Assembly (NCBI GenBank): GCA_050744225.1
Contig: JBOGGT010000056.1
Span: forward strand, 1-25,457
Length of the DNA: 25,457 nt
Direction of reading: 5' to 3'
Source: JAVKSL01 sp050744225
GTDB taxonomy: Bacteria; Actinomycetota; Acidimicrobiia; Acidimicrobiales; JAJPHD01
Shown here: positions 7,366 to 14,949 of the stretch, in pieces
Position numbering within the stretch: the first letter of the stretch is position 1
Layout of the letters: the number at the start of each line of letters is the position of its first letter
Made by a program: the position numbers and the translations under genes
Notes under the pieces: generated by a model
Databases searched by the model: none
What the model saw: the letters and a program-made list of their open reading frames with translations, nothing else
What the model was told of the DNA's origin: nothing

Positions 7366-7657
7366 GGTGTGACGGGGCGGCCGGAGCGCCCTCTATCTCG
7401 AAGGCCAGCTCCTCTGGATAGCACCAGTACCAATTCTCACCGGGCTCATAGGAACCCATGACCGGATGATCGCTGGCGTGGTAGTGGCCAGTGGCGTGCC
7501 TGCCGGGCGAGCTGTCGCAACAGCCCACGTGCCCACAGCTCAAACAGAACCTGAGGTGCACCCAGTCGCGCCGTCCGGAGGCCAGACAGTCCTCACAGCC
7601 CGAGGATTGCGGCATCACGGGCTCGATCATCTCGATGTGTCCACAAGCCTGGGGCAT
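7361..7657 (-). CDS. UBP-type zinc finger protein
   Basis: This 98-residue protein consists almost entirely of one UBP-type (ZnF-UBP/BUZ) zinc finger. Visible ligands are the Cys and His in CGHI (residues 5-7), the pair GCEDC (20-24), LRFCLSCGHVGCCDSS (36-51) and the His-rich stretch HATGHYHASDHPV (54-66). A conserved aromatic tail YEPGENWYWCYPEE follows. In eukaryotes this fold binds the free C-terminus of ubiquitin. In actinobacteria the single-domain form is common and its ligand is not settled. The ATG at 7657 has a strong AGGAGG about 8 nt upstream. Across a gap, a thioredoxin-reductase-like remnant diverges from it. Confidence 0.92.
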   Translation of the reverse strand: MPQACGHIEMIEPVMPQSSGCEDCLASGRRDWVHLRFCLSCGHVGCCDSSPGRHATGHYHASDHPVMGSYEPGENWYWCYPEELAFEIEGAPAAPSHP

Positions 7658-7901
7658 CGTCGCACCTCCTGCGCGTGAGTCTCGTCTCGGTATCTCAGGC
7701 TAGACCGTGCGCGCCGCCACCCGGAGCTAACCGTCCTTGGTCAGCACCTGGACCAAATCTTCAGGTCCGGTTTCGCTCGGTAGTAACGAAAGACAGGTAG
7801 GAGGCATGACGGCAAAGGGAAGTGGCGGGTGGAGAAATGACGTTGCAAGCGGTAGAGTTCCGCCGTGCCCGAGGTGACCCTCAAAGCATCCCTGGCTCCA
7901 T

Positions 7902-8401
7902 GACCTCAGCAGCTGCACCGATATTCGCATTGTCATCCGGGCTGAATCTCTCGCGAGCTCGATGTCGCGCTACCTCATCGACCAGATCGAGTGCCATTCC
8001 CACATTCATGTCTCGCCACGAACGGAGGTCACAGGCCTCGTCGGCGAGCAGAGACTCAAAGGCGTCGTCTTGCGGGACAATGGCCGCCAAGAGATAGCGA
8101 CCGTTCCGGTCTGCGGGCTATTTGTCTTTATTGGCGCCAATTCCTGCACCGGGTGGCTTCCGGGCAGCTCGCCGAAGACGATCACGGATTCTTGCGTACT
8201 GGCACGGATGTTCCAGCAAGCCTTCAAGAACGGCTCGATATGGTGCCCCTGGTTCTCGAATCGAGTAGACCGGGCATCTTCTGTGTGGGTGACGTCCGTA
8301 GCCGCTCGATCAAGCGCGTCGCTGCAGCGGTGGGGGAGGGTTCGATGGCCGTGCGCTTTGTCTTCGAGCGTCTTGAAGCCGCCGGCCTCGCCCGGGGCTG
8401 A
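7902..8401 (+). pseudogene. C-terminal remnant of a thioredoxin-reductase-like flavoprotein
   Basis: The first frame gives IRIVIRAESLASSMSRYLID, then EVTGLVGEQRLKGVVLRDNG and CGLFVFIGANSCTGWL. This is the NAD(P)H-binding and second FAD-contacting part of the thioredoxin-reductase superfamily. Around 8150-8165 the match moves to another frame: GQLAEDDHGFLRTGTDVP, then SSRPGIFCVGDVRSRSIKRV and AAAVGEGSMAVRFVFE, ending at a normal TGA (8399-8401). The GDVR...KRVA...GEGS pattern matches actinobacterial proteins with a fused N-terminal regulatory domain. The N-terminal FAD-binding GxGxxG motif and the active-site region are absent. It is a truncated and frameshifted remnant. Confidence 0.75.
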
Positions 8402-8496
8402 CTCGCCGGGAATCGACTGAGCACACATGGAGGTCGTGGCGCCAGGGCATGGTATGGATCGAGCGAGGACCCCATGGTATTCGTAGGGCCAACTCC

Positions 8497-9291
8497 TTAT
8501 GGCTCGGCCGCTCGACGCCGGTTGTAGAGGCGGATGGCCCAGAGGTAGGCGGTGGCGGCGATTCCGAGGCTCCATGCGACGGCAACGATGGCGTGATCGC
8601 CAATGGCGCCACCGCTGAGTAGTCCGCGCACGGTCTCGGTGACGGGCGTGAAGGGCTGGTACTCCGCGAACTGGCGCAGCCCAGCCGGCATGGTGGCCGT
8701 GGGCACGAACCCGCTGCCGAAGAACGGCAGCAAGATCAGGATCATCGGGCTGTTGCTGGCGGTCTCGACACTCTTGGCGGCCAATCCCAGAGCGACGGCC
8801 AGCCAGATCAGCGCGAAGGCGAACAGGGCCACTATCCCGATCGTGGCGAGCCACTCGAGAGGCCCCGCGCTGGAGCGGAACCCGAGAGCAAGGGCGACGC
8901 CAACGAGGATCGCGACGCCGGCGAGGGTTTGGATGAGGCTGCCGACCACGTGCCCGGTGAGCACCGAGGCGCGGGCGATGGCCATGGTGCGGAACCGGTC
9001 GATGATGCCGCCGGTCATGTCCATGGCGACCATGATCGAGGTGCCCTGGACGGCTGAGGCCACGGTGATGAACAGCAGCCCCGGCACCACGTAGTTGAGG
9101 TAGGCCTGACGTCCCTGGTTCGCGCCGAGGCCGGCGCCGAGCTGGCCGCCGAAGACGTAGACGAACAGCAGCAGGAACACGATGGGCATGCCGACCAGCA
9201 TCAGGGTCATGGACGGGTAGCGGAGCTGCCGCTTGAGGTTGCGGCGCAGCATGACCCGCGAGTCGCTTAGCGTGTAGGCGAGCGACGTCAT
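8497..9291 (-). CDS. ABC-2 permease, DrrB-like
   Basis: This 264-residue permease has about six membrane segments, for instance near residues 30-50 (MLVGMPIVFLLLFVYVF), 60-80, 105-130, 140-165 and 170-190, with another near 230-255. The stretch VAMDMTGGIIDRFRTMAIAR matches the conserved coupling region of DrrB-type drug exporters. So does the later NSPMILILLPFFGSGFVPTA, followed by QFAEYQPFTPVTETVRGLL. It overlaps the upstream ATPase gene by 4 bp. It should form the membrane channel of a DrrAB-like exporter that pumps an amphipathic compound or lipid outward. The cargo is unknown. It is the last gene of a four-gene operon. Confidence 0.93.
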   Translation of the reverse strand: MTSLAYTLSDSRVMLRRNLKRQLRYPSMTLMLVGMPIVFLLLFVYVFGGQLGAGLGANQGRQAYLNYVVPGLLFITVASAVQGTSIMVAMDMTGGIIDRFRTMAIARASVLTGHVVGSLIQTLAGVAILVGVALALGFRSSAGPLEWLATIGIVALFAFALIWLAVALGLAAKSVETASNSPMILILLPFFGSGFVPTATMPAGLRQFAEYQPFTPVTETVRGLLSGGAIGDHAIVAVAWSLGIAATAYLWAIRLYNRRRAAEP

Positions 9292-10289
9292 GACAGCGGT
9301 GCTCCTTGTAGCGCATGGTCGCCGTCGGGCCGGGCGGTGACGTGGCTGCCGGTCACGGCGAGGAACACGTCGTCGAGGTCCGGCGTGTGGATCGTCAGGC
9401 GCTCGACAGCGATATTGGCCTCATGCAGCTCGTTCAGCAGTGCACGGAGTGAGTCCGCGGTGCCATCCGCCGGTGCCTGGAGAACGAGTTGGCTCTGATC
9501 GGGCGCGGCCGCCGGGAGGAGTTCGCTCGCCGAGCGCAGTAGGAAGGGATCGGCGAAGTGGAGGCGGACGTGGCCGCCGGGGATGCGGCTCTTTAGCTCG
9601 GCCGGGCTCCCTTCGGCGACGATCCGTCCCTGATCGAGAACCGCGATGTGGTCGGAAAGCTGGTCTGCCTCGTCAAGGTACTGGGTGGTGAGGAGAACGG
9701 TGACTCCCGCCGAGGCGAGCTCGCGGATGATCTGCCACATGGTGCGGCGGCTTGGCGGGTCCAAGCCGGTGGTGGGCTCATCGAGGAAGATCACCCTTGG
9801 CTGGGCAACGAGGGTCATTGCCAGGTCTAATCGCCGTCGCATCCCGCCGGAGTAGACCGACAGGGCCTTGTTCGCCGCGTCGGCGAGGTCGAACTGCTCC
9901 AACAACTCGTTCACCCGCCGTTGCCCAGCCGCGCGGCCGAGGTGACGGAGGTCGGCCATCAACCGCAGGTTCTCGGCCCCGGTGAGCAAGTTGTCCACGG
10001 CCGAGAACTGTCCGGTGACCCCGATGACTGCCCGCACCGCGTCAGGGTCGGCAACCACGTCGTGACCGGCGATCTGCATGGAGCCCGAATCGGCCTTGAT
10101 CAGGGTGGACAGGATCCGGACCATCGTGGTCTTGCCCGCCCCGTTCGGCCCCAGAAGGGCGAGAATCGTGCCCTCCGCGGCGGTCAGGTTCACCTTGTCG
10201 AGCACCAGGTGGGCCCCGAATGATTTGCACACGTCGCGAGCGACGATCCCCGGCGTCGCGGACGTCGGGTCGGCAATGGCGGAGTTCAC
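9288..10289 (-). CDS. ABC ATPase, daunorubicin-resistance (DrrA) type
   Basis: This 333-residue ATPase is a complete DrrA-type protein. Walker A is GPNGAGKTT (47-55), followed by the Q-loop in VTGQFSAVDNLLTG (91-104), the signature YSGGMRRRLDLA (146-157) and Walker B with the D-loop (VIFLDEPTTGLDP, 166-178). In place of the usual switch histidine it has LLTTQYLDEADQL, with Gln203, as in known DrrA proteins. The C-terminal 100 residues match the DrrA regulatory domain, ending DLDDVFLAVTG. It overlaps the permease downstream and the DUF4097 gene upstream by 4 bp each, so the three products are translationally coupled. Confidence 0.96.
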   Translation of the reverse strand: MNSAIADPTSATPGIVARDVCKSFGAHLVLDKVNLTAAEGTILALLGPNGAGKTTMVRILSTLIKADSGSMQIAGHDVVADPDAVRAVIGVTGQFSAVDNLLTGAENLRLMADLRHLGRAAGQRRVNELLEQFDLADAANKALSVYSGGMRRRLDLAMTLVAQPRVIFLDEPTTGLDPPSRRTMWQIIRELASAGVTVLLTTQYLDEADQLSDHIAVLDQGRIVAEGSPAELKSRIPGGHVRLHFADPFLLRSASELLPAAAPDQSQLVLQAPADGTADSLRALLNELHEANIAVERLTIHTPDLDDVFLAVTGSHVTARPDGDHALQGAPLS

Positions 10290-11134
10290 GCCGCTCCCCG
10301 GTCGCCTTCGCCCGCGGCGGCGCGGCGGACGGTGACGTCGCCGAAGGACGTGCGGGCGCGTAGTTCGATGACGGGCTCGGCCGCGTCGGGTCGCTCGGCG
10401 GCGTCCAAGCTGTTTCGCACGTGGCCGAAGCCCGTGTGCAAGTCGAGCCAGGTGGCAATACCAGTGCGCACTCCGAGGTCGACATTCCCGAACCCCGTGT
10501 TGGCGACCACGACGCCGCTGACCACTTCGTCCAAGTGGATATCACCGTTCGCAGTCTTGGCGGTCACCGCCTCCCCGACATGGCCTACCTCGATCCTGCC
10601 GTTGGCGGCCTTTACCTCAAGGGCGCCGTAGGCTTCGCCGATCCAGGTGCCGCCGTTGCCGTTCCTCACCTTGGCCGGACCGTCGACCCGGTCCACCCGC
10701 ACGGACCCGCTACCAGTCGACAGCTCCAGCCAGGAGCTGACGTGCCCTATGGCTACGTCGCCCGCTCCCGTCCGGTAGTTGCATCTGCCCAGCGTCCCCG
10801 AACACCGCAAAGGGGCCAACGCGGCGTTCACGCTCAGGTGAGAGCCGGAGGGCACCTGGAGCTTGATGTCTATGGATTCACGTTTACGGGCTGACAGACT
10901 GGGACCGACAACTCTGGCAAAGGGTGTCCATCGCAGGGGCGCGCTCACCGTGAGCACGCCGTTGGCGTAGTCGACTCGCGTCTGCTCGGCGGCGGCGACA
11001 TCGCAGGCATTGGTGTGGTCGCTCGGTTGTATATCGACGACAGTGTCGGCGCGCTCGGTCGCGACGACCCGGACGTCCCCGACGCCGATCTCCACCTTGA
11101 CCGAGATCGGATCAGAGGTATCGAAAGTTCGCAT
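10286..11134 (-). CDS. DUF4097 beta-helix-like protein
   Basis: This protein of 282 residues is made of repeating short beta-strands of the DUF4097 (putative adhesin) type: SDPISVKVEIGVGDVRVVA, then STGSGSVRVDRVDG, VRNGNGGTWIGEA, VKAANGRIEVGHVG, AKTANGDIHLDEV and NTGFGNVDLGVRTG. Such NG-rich rungs suggest a stacked, right-handed solenoid. No signal peptide is visible, so it is probably cytoplasmic, as in similar actinobacterial operons. ATG at 11134 is chosen because AAGGAAAGGA lies upstream. The frame extends further to 11203 but that stretch overlaps the regulator's stop region. Its role beside a DrrAB exporter is unknown; sensing or scaffolding is possible. Confidence 0.85.
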   Translation of the reverse strand: MRTFDTSDPISVKVEIGVGDVRVVATERADTVVDIQPSDHTNACDVAAAEQTRVDYANGVLTVSAPLRWTPFARVVGPSLSARKRESIDIKLQVPSGSHLSVNAALAPLRCSGTLGRCNYRTGAGDVAIGHVSSWLELSTGSGSVRVDRVDGPAKVRNGNGGTWIGEAYGALEVKAANGRIEVGHVGEAVTAKTANGDIHLDEVVSGVVVANTGFGNVDLGVRTGIATWLDLHTGFGHVRNSLDAAERPDAAEPVIELRARTSFGDVTVRRAAAGEGDRGAA

Positions 11135-11190
11135 GCCAGTCCTTTCCTTGTGTGTTGACGATGTCCAATACGGGTAGGTGCCGGTGGTGC

Positions 11191-11724
11191 CTAGCGCGCC
11201 CAACCGGTGATGCGTCTGGGACCCTGCGGTCCAGCGGGATCAAGCCGGCTTGGCGGGTCGGCCCGTTCCACGGCGGCTGCTGCCGCTCTCACCAGCCAAG
11301 CGTTGACGGAGAGGCCCTCGGCCGCCGCCGCCTCGTCGACGCGGGCCTTGAGGTGGTCGGGCATGCGCACGTTGACCCGCGCCATCGCCTCGTCGTCCCT
11401 GGACGGGACACTCATCGGCGGGGAAACGGTCGTCGCCCAGCCGCCCGCCCCGTCCTGCGTCGGGACGCCGTCCGGGGGGACAGGTGGAGCCGTCACGACG
11501 AACTCAGGTTCTCGACCGCGAAGGCGTAACTCGACCGAACCGGGCGCCAGCTCGCAGGTGATCTCTTGCGCCGCGGCAGCGAGGGCGTCCAACAACGACA
11601 GGCGCAGGGCCGAGTCCAGTGGCGCAGCGAGACGCTCAGCCAGGGCCTGAGCTTCCTCACCCCCGGTTGCGGCGGCCCCCTGGAGCTGGCGGTGGATGTC
11701 CTCGATGTACGGCCACAGGTCCAT
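11191..11724 (-). CDS. Ribbon-helix-helix regulator (HicB/Arc-like), first gene of exporter operon
   Basis: This 177-residue protein has an N-terminal helical part (MDLWPYIEDIHRQLQGAAAT through about residue 85) with no recognised family. At about residues 121-153 it has a ribbon-helix-helix DNA-binding motif: ARVNVRMPDHLKARVDEAAA, then EGLSVNAWLVRAAAAAVE. The basic tail ends GPRRITGWAR. ATG at 11724 is preferred over the upstream start at 11751 because a -35/-10 pair lies directly before it, suggesting a leaderless message. A perfect inverted repeat overlaps that -10. The protein is therefore a good candidate for an autorepressor of the operon that continues with DUF4097 and DrrAB-like genes, 57 bp downstream. 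Confidence 0.82.
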   Translation of the reverse strand: MDLWPYIEDIHRQLQGAAATGGEEAQALAERLAAPLDSALRLSLLDALAAAAQEITCELAPGSVELRLRGREPEFVVTAPPVPPDGVPTQDGAGGWATTVSPPMSVPSRDDEAMARVNVRMPDHLKARVDEAAAAEGLSVNAWLVRAAAAAVERADPPSRLDPAGPQGPRRITGWAR

Positions 11725-11773
11725 GGTGCCAGTATGGCACAAAGTTGGCACCTTTGCAAGGCACTATGTGCCA
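11724..11773 (-). promoter_or_regulatory. Promoter and operator of the RHH-DUF4097-DrrAB operon
   Basis: On the minus strand, TTGCAA (11759-11754) and CATACT (11736-11731) are separated by 17 bp. CATACT ends 6 nt before the ATG, so transcription would begin at or next to the start codon. The perfect inverted repeat GTGCCA-gta-TGGCAC (11726-11740) covers the -10. A second one, GGCAC-tat-GTGCC (11760-11772), lies just upstream of the -35, and a further TGGCAC half-site (11746-11751) is in the spacer. A ribbon-helix-helix dimer typically binds such short, repeated half-sites. Confidence 0.6.
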
Positions 11774-11880
11774 TTTATCTGAGATTACCGTCTAAATTGG
11801 CGGGGGCGCCGAGTTCCCACCATGACACCGCCCGCCTTCGCTTGCCTCGATCGCCTCGAGAGCAGCCTGGCGCGGTGGAG

Positions 11881-12729
11881 CTACAGGTCCCGCCGCTGGA
11901 AGCTGAGGATGCCGGCAGCGAGGACCACCAGCAACCAGCAAAGCACCCACAACAGGTAAGCCCACCCCGGCCCCGACTGTGCGAAGAACGGGTCAGCCCC
12001 CCGGCTCCCGAAAAGCCGGGCATCAAGGAAGCTGCTCGGCTCCAGGTAGAAGATGGCGCCGTGCCACAGGCCGTCGGTAGGCAGCACGTAGCGGCCAATC
12101 TGGCCTATGGTGCGCAGGGCGCTGATGTCGAAGGCCGACCCGAGTGATCCCACCACGCCAGCCAGCCAGGCGGACCCGAAGAGGGCGATGCCGAGCACGC
12201 CCGCAGCAAGTGTCGACATCCGGGTGCTCAACAACAGGGCGAGAGTCAGGAGGAGGAGCCCTTCCGCGAAGAGGTAGACGGTGACGAGGGCGGGGTTGGG
12301 CGGCAGAAAGCCACTCACCCAATCCACCACCGCCATCTCCAGGAAGGACACCGCAGCTGCGTAGGCGGCGAGGAGGATGGCCAGGCCCAGCCACTTTCCG
12401 AAGATGACCTCGCAGCGCCTGATCGGCCTGGTGACCACGGTCATGACGACACCCGATTCGATCTCTGAGGAGACCGCGGGCGAGGCCATCGCCGAGGCGC
12501 TCAGGGCGACCACAAAGCTGAACATGAACATGAACAGGATCAGTGACTGGGGGACCGCCACCGTCGACTCACCCGAGGTGATGGCGTGTGAGTGGCTCAA
12601 GCGATCAAATCCCCAAGCGCTCAAGCCGACCATGGCCACGGTGATCACCGCCAGCGCTGCGACCAGGCGACGTCGGGTCGCCTCCCGGATCGTCAATGCA
12701 GCCATGGTCAGGATGCGGGAGCCCATCAC
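11881..12729 (-). CDS. ABC-2 permease (NosY-like), last gene of sigma-factor operon
   Basis: This 282-residue membrane protein starts with a cytoplasmic segment AALTIREATRRRLVAALAVI and has about six transmembrane helices. The loop SPAVSSEIESGVVMTVVTRP at about 87-106, followed by RRCEVIFGKWLG, is the conserved region of ABC-2/NosY-type permeases. A long loop near 175-240 precedes the last helix (YLLWVLCWLLVVLAAGILSF), and the protein ends QRRDL. It overlaps the stop of the ATPase gene by 4 bp (GTGA). It should assemble with that ATPase into an exporter or membrane-remodelling transporter controlled by the sigma factor at the head of the operon. Confidence 0.92.
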   Translation of the reverse strand: MMGSRILTMAALTIREATRRRLVAALAVITVAMVGLSAWGFDRLSHSHAITSGESTVAVPQSLILFMFMFSFVVALSASAMASPAVSSEIESGVVMTVVTRPIRRCEVIFGKWLGLAILLAAYAAAVSFLEMAVVDWVSGFLPPNPALVTVYLFAEGLLLLTLALLLSTRMSTLAAGVLGIALFGSAWLAGVVGSLGSAFDISALRTIGQIGRYVLPTDGLWHGAIFYLEPSSFLDARLFGSRGADPFFAQSGPGWAYLLWVLCWLLVVLAAGILSFQRRDL

Positions 12730-13808
12730 TCGCCCAACAGCTCGAGGAAGCGGTCTTCGAGGCTCTGGTGCTCGGGGATCACGGCTTCCACCCGGCCGCC
12801 CCGGGCCACGATCCGAGCGACCAGCTCGGGGACCTGTCCCGGTCCGATCCCGTCAACCGTGACCCAGTCCCCGGCGGCATCCCCAGTCCCGCCGCTGTCC
12901 CCAGTCCCGCCGCTGTCCCCCGCCCTGCCGCTGTCCCCCGCCCTGCCGCTGTCCCGGGTCAAGCCGCTGTCCTGAGTCAAGCCGCTGTCTCGGGCCTCGC
13001 CGGGGTCCCAGGTCCCGAAGCTGGAAAGGTCGGCCCACCAGCCCGGCTCCATCGCCCCGACCTTGAGACGTACCCGGGCTCGGTGGCCGAGCAGCTCGCC
13101 CAGGGTTCCGACCGCAATGGCCGAGCCCTTGTCGATGACCGCGACCCGGTCACATACCTGCTCGGCTTCCTCGAGCAGGTGGGTGTTCAGGAAGACGGTG
13201 CACCCCCGGTCACGTAGGTCGCGGGTCAGCTGCCTCACGTGGTGGCGTCCCACTGGGTCCAAGGCACTGGTCGGCTCGTCGAGGATAACCAACGCTGGCT
13301 CGCCGAGCAGGGCGACGCCCAGGCCGAGCCGCTGCTGCATACCCTTCGAGAAACCGGCCACCTTGTCGTCGGCCCGGTCGGCGAGCCCCACTACGTGGAG
13401 CGCGTCTGCGATGGCGTCGGCCCAGGAGGGCTTGGGCAGGTCGAGCAGCCGGCAGTGCAGCCGCAACACCTCGGTGGCGGTGAGCCAGGGCTGGAATCGG
13501 AACAGCTCTGGTAGGTAACCGACCCGCCGCCTCGCCTCCCGGTCGCCTATCGGGGCACCAAGCACCATCCCCTCCCCGCCGCTCGGGCGAACCAGGCCGA
13601 GCAGCATCTTCACCATGGTGGTCTTGCCCGCCCCGTTCGGCCCGAGGAACCCGAAGACCTCGCCCCGTTGCACGGTTACGGATAGTGACTTCACGGCCAC
13701 CGTCCGCCCGTAGTGCTTGCGCAGGCCCAGGGTGTAGATGGCGGGCGAGATGCCGGGCTGCTCGGGCGGCGCCAAGGTGGTTGACTCAGCCGATCTGATC
13801 TGCGACAC
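12726..13808 (-). CDS. ABC ATPase with hexapeptide-repeat insert
   Basis: This 360-residue ATPase is complete: Walker A GPNGAGKTT (56-64), Q-loop region near 105, signature FSKGMQQRLGLG (153-164), Walker B with the D-loop (ALVILDEPTSALD, 172-184) and switch His210 in FLNTHLLEEAEQV. After the core, between residues about 271 and 312, a run of six-residue units such as TRDSGR, AGDSGR and TGDSGG is inserted before a normal C-terminal domain (DWVTVDGIGPGQV through the end). The insert is a DNA tandem repeat annotated separately. It is acidic, Gly/Ser-rich and probably an exposed flexible loop. The GTG start lies inside the end of the anti-sigma gene. Confidence 0.94.
   Translation of the reverse strand: MSQIRSAESTTLAPPEQPGISPAIYTLGLRKHYGRTVAVKSLSVTVQRGEVFGFLGPNGAGKTTMVKMLLGLVRPSGGEGMVLGAPIGDREARRRVGYLPELFRFQPWLTATEVLRLHCRLLDLPKPSWADAIADALHVVGLADRADDKVAGFSKGMQQRLGLGVALLGEPALVILDEPTSALDPVGRHHVRQLTRDLRDRGCTVFLNTHLLEEAEQVCDRVAVIDKGSAIAVGTLGELLGHRARVRLKVGAMEPGWWADLSSFGTWDPGEARDSGLTQDSGLTRDSGRAGDSGRAGDSGGTGDSGGTGDAAGDWVTVDGIGPGQVPELVARIVARGGRVEAVIPEHQSLEDRFLELLGE
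12883..12990 (-). repeat. 18-bp in-frame tandem repeat (6 units)
   Basis: Six consecutive 18-bp units end in CTGTCC or CTGTCT on the plus strand. Units 1-2 are identical to each other and units 3-4 are identical to each other. Units 5-6 share AAGCCGCTGTC and differ at a few positions. Each unit encodes six residues with a central DSG, so gain or loss of a unit keeps the frame. Partly related sequence continues beyond both ends. Confidence 0.9.
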
Positions 13809-14949
13809 CTACAGCGCCTTCCTGGTTGACCAGCCCGGCCACGACGTGCACGATGCCCGCGCCGTCCTCCCATACCACCGCCGAAGCCACTCCCGACGGG
13901 TCGGCGATCACCACTCCGGGGTGCCCCCCGACCTGCACGGTCTGGGAGGCCAGGCCGGCCGGGGTGGGCACCGGCAGGACGGTGGAGAGGTTCCCGAGGA
14001 GCCGGACTTCCTCGGCCAAGCCGGAGGTAATCCCCGGTCGGGACAGGAGGAAGGACTCGATCTGGGTCAAGGACGCTCCGCTCGAGGACGCCGTGGGCCT
14101 CTGCATGGCCAGGATTGCAAGCGTCGGGATCCCGCTGGCGCCCGATCCGTAGCCGACGACCTCTCCGGGCCCCGCGTCCAGGGTGAGCGTCGAACCTGCC
14201 AGGGTACCGGCCGCGGCGTCGAAGGACACCGTGGCGGTCACCTTGGGCTGTACGGAGTAGGTGGTCGGGGAACCAATCCCGGACGGGAGGTGCCTGGGCA
14301 GGGACACCGACAGACCGGTGAGCGCGTTGGCCGCGGTCAGCGACCGGACCTGGTCGGCCGCGCCCGCAGACCTCCACCGCAGCGTACCGAACGGGAGGGT
14401 CCCGGTGCCATTGGGCGTCGGGAAGCCGGCCAGGTTTCCCTCGCTCACGAGGCTCATGAGTTGGGCGGCGCCCTTCAGATCCTGGGCGGTGACCTTGAGG
14501 GGAGCCACGTGCGTCGGGGCGAACACGTTTGTGAGCGTTGCGGCCGCCGCGGTGCCGACCAGGGCGGCTGCGGCCACCCCGGCGGCCACCGTCGCGCGGG
14601 CTGAGAGCTTGGCCACCCCCGCCCTGCGGGGCCGAGGGTTCGGGAGCGATGGAAAGCCCGACTGCGCCTGCCCCAACGGCCCCAACGGCCCCATCTGCCC
14701 CATCTGCCCCATCTGCCCCATCTGCCCCGTCTGCCCCAACTGCTCCGCCAGGTCGTCCCAGCCCCGATCGACGTCCGCCACCAGTTGCGGGCCCGACAGC
14801 AGCTGGGCGGCGCGGGCTGCGTCGGCTGCAATCCTGGGCCGCCGTGCCTGGCACCTGGGGCAGCGGGCGACGTGCTCGAAGGTCGAGTCGGGCACCGCGA
14901 ACGGTTCGTCCTCGATGCGCCTCAGCGTCCCGTCAGACCCGTGAAACAC
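13786..14949 (-). CDS. Putative membrane anti-sigma factor with collagen-like segment
   Basis: This 387-residue protein is encoded directly after an ECF sigma gene and overlaps it by 17 bp, the usual place for its anti-sigma factor. The N-terminus contains HVARCPRCQA (His26, Cys30, Cys33), resembling the zinc-binding HxxxCxxC of ZAS anti-sigma domains. Residues 70-93 are eight Gly-X-Y triplets (mostly GQM and GPL). One transmembrane helix lies near 119-140 (ATVAAGVAAAALVGTAAAAT). The remaining 240 residues would be outside the cell and are not recognised. AAGGAG lies about 7 nt before the GTG start. The membrane and order evidence is seen; the anti-sigma role is inferred. Confidence 0.78.
   Translation of the reverse strand: MFHGSDGTLRRIEDEPFAVPDSTFEHVARCPRCQARRPRIAADAARAAQLLSGPQLVADVDRGWDDLAEQLGQTGQMGQMGQMGQMGPLGPLGQAQSGFPSLPNPRPRRAGVAKLSARATVAAGVAAAALVGTAAAATLTNVFAPTHVAPLKVTAQDLKGAAQLMSLVSEGNLAGFPTPNGTGTLPFGTLRWRSAGAADQVRSLTAANALTGLSVSLPRHLPSGIGSPTTYSVQPKVTATVSFDAAAGTLAGSTLTLDAGPGEVVGYGSGASGIPTLAILAMQRPTASSSGASLTQIESFLLSRPGITSGLAEEVRLLGNLSTVLPVPTPAGLASQTVQVGGHPGVVIADPSGVASAVVWEDGAGIVHVVAGLVNQEGAVGVADQIG
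14671..14742 (-). repeat. 9-bp in-frame tandem repeat (8 units)
   Basis: Eight 9-bp units follow each other on the plus strand: two CCCCAACGG, four CCCCATCTG, one CCCCGTCTG and one CCCCAACTG. They encode eight Gly-X-Y triplets in the anti-sigma-like protein, just before its transmembrane helix. Copy-number change would lengthen or shorten the segment without shifting the frame. Confidence 0.92.

Noticed and set aside
7806..7877. Tiny ORF (MTAKGSGG...) after AGGAGG
   Set aside because: The ribosome binding site is only about 1 nt from the ATG, and the 23-residue product has no features.
8006..9316. 436-residue minus-strand ORF
   Set aside because: It overlaps the DrrB-like permease in another frame and the thioredoxin-reductase remnant; Arg/His/Pro-rich with no domain.
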